The notes beneath the pieces are model-generated. The model did no database searches, was not told where the DNA came from, and saw nothing but the letters and a program-made list of their open reading frames with translations. From positions 909,886 through 973,885 of the forward strand of contig CAJJDP010000002.1 in the NCBI GenBank assembly GCA_905182995.1: a stretch of 64,000 bases of DNA, in the 5' to 3' direction. Both the position numbers and the translations under genes were made by a program. The DNA comes from Paramecium octaurelia (Eukaryota; Ciliophora; Oligohymenophorea; Peniculida; Parameciidae). Shown here piece by piece: positions 26,771 through 39,519 of this stretch (within the stretch, counting starts at the first letter, position 1; the number at the start of each line of letters is the position of its first letter).

Positions 26771-29700
26771 TCACTGATTTCCTTATTTCTAATCTTCCTC
26801 GATCTTTTCCAACTGTTGATTGATGTTATCCAATAATTCTTGTAATCTTTCTTAATCGTCCTGGATTTGTTTCAACTCATTCATCATTTGACCTTATTCT
26901 TGCCCTTCTTGGTCATCATTCATGCATAACGCCCTAGAAATCAAAACAATATTATTACTTAAACGTCGGGAACCATGATGTGTCTTCATTCTTGATCTTA
27001 TCCATTACATAACTCTCTATACCACTGTACTCAGTAGAATCCTTATCCTTCAGATAGGCAATATAAAACAAATAATTCCACATATAATGTTCTTATTTAA
27101 TATGATAGGTGAATCCCAGTTGATTTTTACTAGATTTTTCAATGGTTTCCTTATCGAATCCGCAGATGAAACAAATATTCTACAGATCCAACTAATAAAC
27201 ATTCAATTCTTCTCTCAAAGTACCAAAGGTATCAATAATAATACCAGACACAATATTGATCATAATGATCATCAACAAAATGAAGTAAATGTTATCGAAA
27301 AAGAATCTAAGGAAAAAGTACCCATCATCGTTAGGTTTAACATCTGTCGATGGAGTCAAGAACCCTCCCAATCCACCATCTGACTTAAAGGATCTATCAA
27401 CTGCTGTTAATAAACATTAGAATGTGCTATAACAAAAGTTTGCAGGGTAACTTTCATACAGCCAGTAATATGCCACCAAAGAAAACACGTACATTAGTAC
27501 GATAAATAGAAACAGTGTGAACAGAATTGACTTCCTAGGTTCCCAAACTGCTTTTACGACATTCAACAACACAGGATACCTCACCAAAACATCAAATAGA
27601 TGAAATGCAAAAAAGAATGGATGGTAGAGTGTCCCCAGAAATGCTGTAAATCCATAACTTAGATAATAAAGCACATAGAAGTCTGTTACTAGATAGACAA
27701 CTGTCATCAGCAGTCTTCTTATATACATAATAATGTTGAAGTTATCGTTTTCCCATCCCATCCAAGCCTTCTTTATAATTAGTGGAGCTGTCTATGCTAA
27801 AAAGAAGAGCACAATTAACATAGATAATACAATAACAATGATTCCCAATGTCTGTATGACACCCTGCAATTACAAATCTTGATCTTACAGATCTTCTTCA
27901 TACACGTAATCATCCAAACAAGCTTGATATTCTGCAGGATCTGATGTTGGATCACATTGCTTGACTTCTTTATGGAACACAAACAAAATCATAACATTGA
28001 TCGTCAATGCCAAAATAAAGGTGATGTCTCTATACAATTGAATCTTTGAAACAATCAAAGCTAAAACCTTTATCTTATTCAAATAAGACTGAATTTGATA
28101 AGTTAACTTCATCTTCTTAATCAAATCAGGGGATTCTTGTAATAACGAAGTTACTTTTGCTTTTACTGAGATTCTCTTAGCCTCTTAATTAAATTAAGTT
28201 TTTGTTGGTTTATCGAGACTCTTGCAATAGGGGAGTAAATAGAAGTAAGTTTTTTCAAGCATCTTATCTTCTCTCAAGACTTCGATGTGAGCAGAGTTAT
28301 TAGAGAAGAACTTAATGCTTTCCTTGAATAATTTGCTTCTACTATCTTAAATTGATTTCTTTAATTAATCATAATCGATTTCGTTGTTGTCTCTTCTCAC
28401 AGCCTGATTCAATTTTTCAGCAAAACTCAAAAAGAAATCTTTTACTCCTTTCACTATATTGATAGCCAAAAACACTACCTCACCAACAATGTTAGCCTTG
28501 AACTGCTCCATAATATCATCTCCTTTCTCGCCTTCTTTTTGACCTCCTCCATCTGTGGGATCCTTGACCTCCAGGAAGGTCGAGTACAGAACGAACAAGT
28601 TGAATCCAGTTTCGATAATAAAACTAGCCATGTCAGCACTCTTTTTCCCTTCCTCGGTTTCCTTGCTTTCTGTTTCAGGTTCAATTGAGAAATGCGAGAA
28701 GATCTCAGCAGTGTAATGATCTTAGTATAGACTCTTATACATGTCATAGATGTCTATGATATTGATCTTCAACATCTCTAGATTGAATGATTTTGCCAAT
28801 CTAATAATAACATCGTTTGATTTTCTTCCTTCCAATAAGGACAACAATGTAATTGAACACTTATATTTCAATCTGGCATACATCCATCTGGGGAAGACCT
28901 CGTTCTTCTTTCTCTCAGTGTTTGGATCTAATTGCGATTCATCTAAGGTTTTCTTTTTTTGTCTTAAATTAATCTCTTCTATTCTTTCATCAAATCCTAG
29001 CAAATTGGTGGCCATATCCAAAAAGTTAGCTTAAAACAAAGCCTGCTGATTTTCAAAGCAAGGACCTTGGACATATTCAGTAATGGTGTCAAAGCATTGG
29101 ATCATACAATAGAAATACTTGGTTTTCTTAACATTAAGGTATTCTCCCAATAACTCAACCACATCAGTGAATAAATCATAAGTGTGATAATTCATCTATT
29201 GGAATCTCATGTAATTTTGCAATTCTGTGTAGTGACCTTCAACCAACAGTTGTAAGAATCTCAAAGTGTTTTATGTTTCCTCAGGTTCATCTTAGAAATT
29301 GTATTTGACGTCATCCTCATCTTCATCTTCCTTCTTCAGTTCTGCCTTTTGATCTTCGAATCTCTCATGCAATCTAAGAAAGAACACTTCTGAAGAGGTG
29401 AAATTAACAAAGAAATTGTAAACAGACTTTTAGACTTCCCTGTTGCCGCCTTCCATCATTTCAATGCCAAAACTCAAGAGATTATTGTATAATAGGTTAT
29501 ATCGATTGATGTCTTTGTAATCTGACAGGATGACCAGGATGGTGGCCATAGCATTATTGTTGTTAAGAAAGTTCTACCTGTCCTCTCTGACCTGTTGTCT
29601 CATTTCTGCTTGTTTCTCTTCATCTTGTTCAGTAGTTTCCGTATCTTCTGAGATTATGATGTAGTTGCTTAAGGCTCTCAACACTTACTTTATGGTCTAT

Positions 29701-32700
29701 TCACATCCAGGCTGGTTGTGTCCTTTACTCAAGAAGGTGATCAACTTCTTGAAGATTTCAGTTTTATTGATATGATCCTGAATTAATGGATCTTTGGAAT
29801 AGATGCTTTCCACTTTTTCCAAAGCCTCAGAGAATATTTTTTATTCCTTTTTGATTTCTTCCAACAACTCCTTAGAATTTAAGAAAGTTTACATAAAGAT
29901 CTACCACAATTGTTTCCAGGCATCATCAGTTCTGAAATCAGCTGGTCTATTTTTCTGTTTGTTGAAATCAAGATTAATTAAATTTAATCCAATATTGAAT
30001 GTCTTCTTTTTATTCTTATTCTTTCTCTTGTCCTCTTAGATTTGTTCTTCTAACTTTTAGGCTTGCTGCTTCTCCTCTTCTTCCTTCTTCTACTTCTGTA
30101 GTATTTCCTCTTCAACTATGTTGTCACACAAGAAGTACAATCTTAAATCCATTTGTTGTTGACTCAATTTCAAATTGTTTAGATCCTCGTGATTCTCCAC
30201 TAGATCTCTCAGTTTTTTAACCGAAGCAAACAAGTTCTCAATCTCTTGATGAACCTGAGCCTGATTCTGATGGACGAGATTCTAATCGTTTTGTTCCTTC
30301 TGATACAGTCTCAGGAATCCATTGATGCACATGAAGTAGTAAGTGAAAAAGTACTCTTAGAATTGTTCGCTCAATGGCAATTTTGTGAATTTCTCTATTC
30401 TAATCTTCTCTGCATTGACATAGTCCTGTATGTCATTAATGCATTTGAAGATTTCTTCAGCGATCTTCTCACTCTCCAAGTACGTGTAGTAGATGTATTT
30501 TAACAAGGGGATTTTTAATTGAGAGACCTGATACTTGTCATATCTGGGATTCACAACATGAATGTCATCATCAGTCATACCATCAGGAGCACATAAAATT
30601 TCAAGAGCGTATTTCAATGAGATTATCGTTCTTAAGCGTGATTCGTTCTACAACATCCCTTCCTTGCCTATTGCACAAGTGTACAGCACTTCGATCAAGG
30701 TGCAATGATATGAATATGGTTCATCTCTGTAATTGGGATTATCATTTTTAGCTGGAGTAAAATCAAACTCATGCTTTATTGATGCTTGGGCTTGATTCTT
30801 ATCACTCACTTGAGCTTGTCTATCCTTCAACCAAAATATACTGCTCTTATAGGCTGGATCCAGAAGCATATTAAGAACTCCCTTTTGGTTGGAGAGAATG
30901 AATTCCTTCTTCACCTTTTGAATCAAAATGAAGAATTCTAAGAACCTTGATTGTCTCCCATTGGTCTTGATTAATTTTCTGATATTATCTATGACTGTGC
31001 CTGGTTTCTCTATGCATATTCTCTTATTGTCTCTAAAGATTTCATTGATCAAATCCAATTGACCCAAATTCAACTCCATTTTCATCTACAACTTATTGAG
31101 ATGTTCACTCAATAGTAATTGATTGGTTGAGTTGTTTAGAGTGAAATTCTTTAACAATAGGAAGATGTTGCCAAACAACTCGTAAATTAATTTCCGTGTT
31201 CTACCCTCAAATTACTTTTCAGTGACTCCAATGCAATCAGTGATCAATTGAACACACATGTCATGCACCTTGAGATTCCTCATAATAGACTATCGAAATT
31301 CATCAATCAATATTCTTTGTGTAACCCTGACATTGTCCTCCTCTAAAGTGGAATCCTTATACAACAAATTATTGATGAATTCAAAGTACTTGATAGTTTA
31401 AGTCAAGATCTCTTCATTGTCTGGTAAGGTGGGATCTTTGATCCAGGTCTCAGACTCATCGATATTCTTAGCCAATTGTCTCATCTTCTTCTTCAAATCA
31501 CTGAATATCTTAATATTCTGATTATCAAACAGCAACAATATCTTGGACACAAGGTCAGCAAATTCTTCCCTTTGATTATAAAACCTTGTCAGGATGTTCA
31601 GAATCTTAGTTTGCATGTCCAGAGATTGACTCATACAGAAGAGATTGATCAAAGTAGGGAATATTTCAAATCCCAATATTGTACATATGTCTATTGCATC
31701 TATTTCCTTTGATTGATCCAACACTTCCACTCCTCCTGCTAATTGAGCCAAGTCCAAACCGAATCCCAAATTAAAATTCTCACTCTTTGGCTACCCTCTT
31801 TTATCAGCATCAGTCCCTGTCTTCAAAATAGACGGAATCAACGCCTTAATCTAATTTTTAATGGCTCTTTGAAATTCCTACTCAATAGTCTTACGATCTG
31901 CCTCCACTGTCAAATTTAGAGATCCCTCCTCCAAACGTGCCATTATTTTAAGGTGCTTAGTCACATAGTCCTTAAACTTCTACTTAAATTAATTCAAACA
32001 ATAATCCATTTTCTAGTCCAAATATTGATTCAAGATATCGCAGATTTCCAATTTGATTTGTTGATCTGCCTCGGAAGACTCTTACAAGAATTTAATCAAT
32101 ATCTTTTTGAGCACATCAGCCTATTTCAAAAATGACTCATTCATATTCAAGGGCCCACTCTCGAATTATATATTCTTCTATTTCTTCTTTTTATCCTTCC
32201 CTGCATCCTTATCCTCAATCAACGAAAACACATTGATCAGACCACCAATCTTCCCGAAAATGTTCATAGCATTCGCGAATATTTACTATCCACCCTAATT
32301 AGCGCCCTTGGACTTGTCTTCCTCCCTCTTTATCTATAGAATCTTTCTGGATTCTGGATACTTGGGATCAAACTCCAAAATGGTGAACAAGTATTTGATG
32401 ATGCTGAAAAAGTTCTCATTCTTCTAAGTGGTTTCTTCTGGAGTGTTGCACAACTAAATTCTATACTGCCCAAATGTGATTAACAATTTAAGTGATCTAA
32501 TCATCTCCAAAGTCAATCTATTATAGGTTTCTGGACATTGAATTGAGATCTCCTTAAGTGTCTCTCTCTACTTGGCTTCACCGAATTTGATGTCCCAATT
32601 GGATGACATCTTATCTACATTCAATCCACATTCCTTTATGAACTAATACAATCCGTCCTTGTAATCCTGGTATATCTTCAATCCTCCCTCCTCCTCATCC

Positions 32701-35676
32701 AAGATCCCTTGAGCATTGTCTCCATCAGTAATGACCACCTTACACAACTCCGGGAAGATGATCTCTCTTCTGGGCTCCTGATCCAAGTAAACCTTGTTCA
32801 TTAACTTGCAAATAATGGATCTCATATCGTAACCTATGTCTCCCATTTTTAGATGATCGATCAACACATCGAAGGGAAGAAACTGCTCAACGAATCGCTT
32901 CCAAGTGTTGTTTCTAGTATTGCACATAGAAATATAGAATTCCAACTGTTCAGTCACCAAAGACAATATCAACTTGGGTTTCAGTTCCTATGAAGGCGTC
33001 TTGACAGTTTGCTTTTTCAAGAAATTGTTCAACTGCTTTGATTTACCAATCTCGTCTCCATCAGCCTCCTAGAAATGCTATTTCTTCTTGTCTGTCTTTG
33101 TGAAGAATTCCACAAAGTTCTTCTCCTCTCCTTTTACAAATATCTTGATAATCTTCTATTGTCTTTCAAATTTAATTAGCACCTCATCCTTAAACACTCT
33201 ATCTCTGTCGTAGGCATCAATCAAACATCTATAGATGCCCTCCTAGTTTACATTCAGTCCTTTCCCTCTGTGAGTAGATGCGAATTGCAAAAATGATATG
33301 ATGTCTCTCTTCTTTTCTGCTGAAGTGGTTTTCTCTTTCAGCAAATTCGTATAGAATTACAACAAATCCCATCTCGATTTCAATTGGAAGTGATCCTCAT
33401 TCAATATCTTCTTGATTATCTGATCATACAATCGTCGATAATCCTCTATCGTCAATTGCTGCTGAAAGGCATTCGAATGATTAGCCATAACGATCTCCTG
33501 GTCCTATTGAAATGATTGATGCATGTCGTCATCCTCATTCATCTATTCGTGTAATTTCAAGAGCAAATCCTCATGGTCTCTGATGATTTAAACTATGCAC
33601 TTCAAGCCATCGTCTATGTAGACACTCTGCTAGGCAAATATTGGGATGTATCTGGAAGCCTACTCTTAATTTATGATATTCTATTGACAGATGCAATCGA
33701 GCAATTGATAAATCAAAGAACATATCTTCTTTTTGCTGTTGTAATACTCCTTCTTGATTTATGAGTCTCTGTTTTTGCTGCTTTCATCGACCACTCGCTT
33801 TTTAGTCTTGTCCATAGATTCCGATTTCTCTATTGATCTCAAAGTGTCCAATGTCGATACATCGGGAAACGACACACACAGAATCTTCACCAGTAATTCT
33901 ATGAATTGTTGTTCCCTCAACACATTCTAAATGAAATGGTTGATCTACCCAAACTCCTAATCGATGTACAGATAGGCAATCAACTTATTATGGCAAAACA
34001 GTTATAATTCAGATAAGCATTTACTCAATCTTTGCATATGAGCCACAAATCCCTTGTAAGACTTCTGAAACTTTTCATCTTTGATGTCTGCCGATAAAAA
34101 TGACACATCCATGTATTACTAGGCTCCTTTAATGGTCTTCAAACAAGAAAGCAGAAAATTGGTCATTCTGACTTCATTAAAATTGGCCTTGGCTATTTTG
34201 AACACATATTCCTCCTTCTTTACTTTGTTGAATGCAGGCACACTCTTCTTCTTCTCCTTGGCAATATCCTTGTTCTCTTCCTCATTCTATATGGATTCAG
34301 TCCTCAACCACACTTGATCCTAACCAACATACGTGGACGCCCTAAAATAACTATCCTTCTGTAAGTACAATTGAGCCTTCTCTCTATTGTAAGTCGTCAA
34401 AGTTGAGAAGATCAATTCGAAATGGAACAACGAGGCCTTTTGATAATCGGACACACTTGTTAACAGGAATCTAGATTTGTCCTCGGCCTCCTTTTTCTCC
34501 TCAATCACCTTCAAGTACTTCTTCGTCGTCAAATGCCTGAGTCGATAAGAGGAGGATATCATTGGAGTGTCCCACTTGACTAGTCCTCCCTAAAACATGG
34601 ACTCACTCTCAATAGTGAACAAACCATTTGAATTACCAACAAATTTGGTGTAATTGGCAGATTGAGTGCATTGCTCAAAAAAGATCTGCAATTCCGATTT
34701 CTGATGTTGTGCCTATTACTTGATCTAATCTCTAATGGCGATGAGATTGAGCTATTGCAAATAGAATCGATAGAATTACATCCTGTTCTGAATAGTTGAT
34801 CCATACAGTGTCTTAAATGCTCAAGAATCCCTCTCTCTCATCCAAATATTCAGCAAATATGTTCACCTTCCAAGGCGTCTTTTTTTCGGTTGAAATATTC
34901 ACTTCTCTCTTCTCCTTCTGGGCTGATGACTTTGTGTCGACTATTTGGGTGATATTATTGAATACAGATCTTGGGTCTCGAAGCATGCAAATAGGGCTCT
35001 CCTCCTATCTTTTTGGTCTAATCCACTGTGGAAACTATGTGAACTATATCCTCGTGGTAGATGTTCCCTGATCCTTCCTGTTAAAATGTGTAGCAGGGAG
35101 TGATCCTGTAACAGGTCTCATCAGAATGCTCGTCTATTAAACTGAGCTTCAGATTGTTGCTCTCTATCTCTGAAACGTGATTCGAATCGTAATACAAATA
35201 TTTGTTTGAGTTGATATGTAATAATTGTATTGTTTGGCCAAAGACAACTGGAGAACCTTTGAACTTTTCGTACTGCTCATGATTCAAAGTCGTCTCATCC
35301 TCCATGGCCTTTATGTTTTTGGGGATCTCCAATTAGGCATCTAATAGATTATCAATGCCCTTTACTTCTCATTTCTATAATTGAAAATTTCTTTATCTTC
35401 CCCTTCTCCTCCTTCACCTTCAGAGCCTTCTGATACTCGTTGTTGTAAAAGGTGGGGTAGATTTTGAATAAACACGAAGAAATGGAGGAATACTTCAATA
35501 CATCCTCCTTCTTTTTCAAAAGGATCTTGTTTTTCGTATACCCATCCGCTGTAACTAGATATCTAATCATATAAACGATAGTTCTACTCCTGTCCATTGT
35601 CGTCCTTGAATATCAAATACACCAAACATCCATAATGGAGCAGTTGCTTGTTTTAACCTTAACCCGCTCGGTCCAT
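26771..35676 (-). CDS. InsP3/ryanodine receptor-type intracellular Ca2+ release channel
   Basis: 2925 residues. Five short introns (35563-35587, 35341-35365, 34941-34965, 34752-34779, 26934-26958), all near the ends; exon sum 2926 codons exactly. N-terminus LLHYGCLVYLIF, YLVTADGY, then MIR repeats (FGQTIQLLHINSNKYLYY; EPYLHAS; GGLVKWDTPM, YRLRHLTTKKYL), as in the InsP3-binding region. A vast helical RIH-type middle follows. The C-terminus has the channel: helices around YIRRLLMTVVYLVTDFYVL and ILFTLFLFIVLMYVFSL, pore helix and filter GGLGGFL (about residue 2733), last helix FILLMIIMINIVSGIIIDTFG, then the linker CFICGF ... YHIKQEHYMW with the family Cys/His pairs and KDSTEYSGIESYV. Releases stored Ca2+ from ER or cortical alveoli in this family. 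Splitting of the protein by TAA/TAG is only apparent. Confidence 0.93.
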
Positions 35677-35756
35677 TATAATTTTTATATTATTAATAAT
35701 CAAGAACACCAGAGTCCCAATTACATTATCAATGATTAATATATCTAATATATCTA

Positions 35757-37970
35757 TCAATACTCAACTTGCTAGGCTCCTTACACCTTTTCCACCAGAT
35801 GCTCCAACCTCATCTACAGTCCCTGGATCTCCTAATCCTTATCGAATTGCTCTAATGATAAATAGGAATCAAAAAGTACTCATAAATCGAATCTTGTCCT
35901 CCTCCTCATACCCATACTTCTGATAAATAATGTCGTCAATCAAGGAATTCAAGAGGATCGCCATGATTTCCTTGTTGTCCCCATCCTCCTAACCATGAAA
36001 TATCTTCATCACAGATCTGAATTGTTGATTGGTTTCGTGATGTTCAATTACATCGATCTTATACTTAATCAAATCAATTCCCTATTTCTTATTGAGTGTA
36101 AATTTAGCAGGCAAGATCTCCTTAAGATTCTGATCAAAGAATGCCAACTGCGAAACAAATTCTGGTTGCTAAGAGTAAAACAAGAAAGACTTCTGGTAAT
36201 CCTCCTCACTGATATTCAAAGACTGCATGATAATGTGCGTCCCCTTCGTTGATAACTAATAGATCTCTTCGTCCATCTCCTTGATTATACTAATGTATTC
36301 CTCGTATTTTCTTTCCTGCAAACTCCTTCTCCTAAGCTCTCTAAACTTATTAACAAGCTAAATGTATTCCTGATGGATGATCTCCCTGCTTCCCCTCAAA
36401 ATTAACTCCACAGTCTCTTCCTCCAAAAGGTTCTCAGCGTCTTGTCTGTATTGAACTTGCACTGAATCCCTTATCAATTTTATTCTGCCTCCTTCATCCA
36501 GAGTTTGATATCCAGGCAAGACAGCCTTCCCTAGATCCTAAAGAATAGGCTCAAAGTTATCGTTGCCATCTGCTATAAATTGTTAATTCGCTTGCTTCTT
36601 CACCTAAGTTGGTCTTCTATACTTTTTGACTCTCCCAAACAGATCCTTTCCAGTTGTATTGGCAGGTAACTCTATTTGACCAGAGAAGAATGGTCTTTAT
36701 TTATCCTTATTAACAATAAAACTGATCGAGGGATCTGTGTATATTACTTATTCCTTCTACTTCTATTCCTATTGCATTGGTTTCAATAATGTTAATTTTG
36801 ACTTCAAGACTTTGACATCATCTTATTAATTCTTTTTTGGTTACACTTGAATCGGCTCTGATTTCTCTACGAATACGTCATTGGATACAACATTTTTTGG
36901 TTTAGGCATTTTCGCTTATACTAATTTGTCGATTTCCTCCCTTGAATAATGTTTGGGTTAAACATCAGGCATTTTCAAATCAATCTTTGGAATTGGGATC
37001 ACATTCTAAGTATTGAGGATTTGATCAGCATTTTTAATCTCATATTATGTCAACTTAGAGATCTTTTTAAGATGATGGATATCCTCTATCTATTGTATTC
37101 TCTGCTTATATGCCTCCTCTATTTGTTTTGAATCTTCCTTCAACTTTCTATACTCCTCCCTTGTAAACAATCCTCTACTCCTCTATTACTAGTCATCCTT
37201 ATTTGGCTCATCCCCTTGATTATAATCTTTTTTCTTTGGCTATTTCTTTTCAACTGTAGTCCATTCATCGTCCTCTTCCTCTACTGGTTCTTCAACCTTT
37301 TACTTCTATTTTTTTTCTTTTCTACTTTAACCCTTATCGGATTCTATTTACTCAACTTTAGGAGGATCTTGTTTATTAGTTTAGACCGATGGCTTACTTG
37401 CTTACTATTAAATTGCTTGAGTCTTTTAAGGTTGTTGATCTACAGTATGTGAGAATATGATTTACTTTATTGTTAAACTTGTGCTTCCTCCTCTTTTTTT
37501 TATGGTCGTTTCTCTTATTTCTTTTTGTTACCAACCTCAACCCATTCATCATCATTATCATCATTATCTTCTTGCACTAGTAATGGCTATTTAATCTTCT
37601 ATTGTTTATTCTCTTTCTTGACTTATGTCTACGCTTATTGGGATATTTGAGGGCTATTTGTATTTTTGACTTTCTTTTATGGTACCTCCTCCTCCTTTGG
37701 CTTAGTCTACTTTTCTTAGTTTACCAACTTTTAGGTGACCTTCTTGACCACTTCCTTCGGTACTTCATTCTCCTTCTATTATTAAGTTATCTCAGGCTCC
37801 TAAGTTGCTTATTACTGTGGTGGAGTCTTGACTAGATTCTCGTTCTTAATCTATTGTTTTTTCTTTGATTAATTTTTCTAAATTGATTTAGTTTATTATT
37901 GAATCTGGATATTAACTTCTTCCTAAATAAATTTTTGATACTAAATATATAAATAGCTGCTTACCATCAT
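35757..37970 (-). CDS. Unknown charged protein with repeated DDEW motif
   Basis: 711 residues; introns 37941-37964, 37440-37465 and 35852-35879 (24-28 bases); exon sum 712 codons. Residues 1-~260 are low-complexity Lys/Gln/Glu and contain two similar motifs, DDEWVEVGNKKK and DDEWTTVEKKQPKKK. Then a coiled segment (FTREEYRKLKEDSKQIEEAY), a central part (FFSGQIELPANTTGKDLFG, RVKKYRRPTQVKKQ) and a C-terminal helical domain (LILRGSREIIHQEYIQLVNK, LSTKGTHIIMQSLNISEEDY, FFDQNLKEILPAKFTLNKKQ). Not recognised; the C-terminal domain looks folded and could be diagnostic in a profile search. The start Met is only two codons before the first intron. Confidence 0.65.
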
Positions 37971-38962
37971 GAGGAGCAGGGCTTTTGAAGAGTAAGCAAA
38001 CCAACTAACAATATATATAACGTTGTACCTAAATCCTCCAATGATACATGCATAACCTACATAGGCTTATGTAGTCTCGTTTCGCTTTCTATTAAATAAT
38101 AAGTATATTCCAAGCAGTCTGAAGGATTCATAAATAATACGATTTACATTGCAATTGGTGCATATAGATTTAGATTATATTTCATTTTCCTTAATTATTT
38201 TTATATTATATTGTATAAAATACGGTTTAGAATAAAAATACGCATTTTCAATTGCCACTTATTTGCCCTTTACTCATCTATTGCTATTTCTAGTGATTAT
38301 GTTTCTATTTATTTCAATTTTAAAGTAATCCTCCAAATAAAAGGTACTGTAACAACAATCACACAAGGTGGCCAAATATATGTTGTATTTTCTTTCTCAT
38401 TAAGGTAACCACAGCTAGATAAAATTAATGCTCCAATTCCAATATCAAAAAGTATTTATGGATTATGAAGTAGCCTGAGTTTGAATTGCCTCACACCTCT
38501 TTGGATTAGTAAAAGTGTTTATAGTAAACAAACTGGATTATTCAAATTTAGCATTTTTATTGATGATCATTCCAATAATAGTGTTAATTATTAGATACTG
38601 TATCCAATAATAGATAATCCCAATGTTATTTTCTAAATTGGAGATGTTTATGTTACCAAGACAATTCAATAATTTCATCTAGGACCGATTAAAAATTGAG
38701 AAAATCTATTCGTTAAGAAATATAACCCATAACTTTATTATTACATGGCTCCAAGAGTAGTGAACCAGATTTGTCAACAAAATAACTAGATTCAAATTTG
38801 AATTATCAATTTGAGTTTGGATATGCTTAATTGCTATAAATGGGTTTTTGATAACCATAATGATGTTGGTTCATAAATATGATCAAAAGGATTGATAATG
38901 AAACCTAGTTGTCCAAAACTAAAAAGCTTGAAAATGATTATTAAATTAATTATTCAATTTTA
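37971..38962. other. Unresolved region, possible gene on either strand
   Basis: 990 bases between two divergent genes, longer than usual spacing here. Plus strand: overlapping readings such as GTVTTITQGGQIYVVFSFSL, KFSIFIDDHSNNSVNY and KSSEPDLSTKQLDSNLNYQF, the last ending at TGA 38849-38851, 112 bases before the next gene. Minus strand: a 192-codon TGA-free reading from about 38545 to 37967 with two hydrophobic stretches (ILFDIGIGALILSS, VIVVTVPFIW), overlapping the start of the neighbour by 3 bases, and a second one around 38800-38540 (YFVDKSGSLLLEPCNNKVMG). I could not find introns that join any set into one clean gene, so I leave it undecided: a gene, a decayed gene, or both readings by chance. 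Confidence 0.3.
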
Positions 38963-39376
38963 ATGTCATTTGATCATCTCAATGATACCAATATCACGAA
39001 TCAATCAGAGAAGGAACACGTAAATGAGTTCTATGATTACTAAATTCGAAACATGTATGATAAGGAAAAATACATTAATCCGCATGACATTGCTGGTTAA
39101 CCAGGATTGGTGACAAGTCAGGCAGTTGAATTAGAGAAGAAGAAGGTGCAATTCAGAATGGCAAATGAAATCTATTTAAGAAAGCATCCAGAATTATCTG
39201 TTATGCTGAGTATTTTCCTGTTTAGAGTGTTGGAGGAGAAACCAGATGATGTGTTGATGTATGCAGGCAAATTCTTCGATTAGTAATACGTTGATATTTA
39301 TTGTAGGGAACATTTAGAAGAAGTAATATTGATTTAGAAGAAACATTATTTGGAAAATGGAAATGCAACTGCTTGA
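38963..39376 (+). CDS. RIIa-type dimerisation/docking protein (RIIAD1-like)
   Basis: 137 residues, single exon. The core EIYLRKHPELSVMLSIFLF followed by LEEKPDDVLMYAGKFFD matches the RIIa/Dpy-30-like helix pair seen in RIIAD1, ROPN1 and sperm-tail proteins, which binds amphipathic helices of AKAP-type scaffolds such as radial-spoke components. N-terminal ~60 residues are charged (ITNQSEKEHVNEFYDYQ, YDKEKYINPHDIAG). Likely axonemal or basal-body associated by family; the exact partner cannot be read from sequence. Confidence 0.8.
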
Positions 39377-39519
39377 ATCTATTAAATATTAAAATATTAT
39401 TATTTTATATCGAAATTCCTTAATATCTCGAATATTTTAACTGTTATAATTATTACAATCCTTTTTTATTTGATGTCTCATATTTTTTGGTGCTCATTTT
39501 ATATTAATAATTATAAATT

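Noticed and set aside
27087-27383. 98-residue plus-strand reading
   Set aside because: Antisense to the pore region of the calcium-release channel, whose protein is clearly recognisable.
34580-34804. 74-residue minus-strand reading with start Met
   Set aside because: Wrong frame; after the intron 34752-34779 the channel gene reads through here as MIR-region sequence.
37216-37835. Leu/Phe-rich plus-strand readings resembling membrane proteins
   Set aside because: Complement of Lys/Glu/Gln-rich coding sequence of the minus-strand 711-residue protein.
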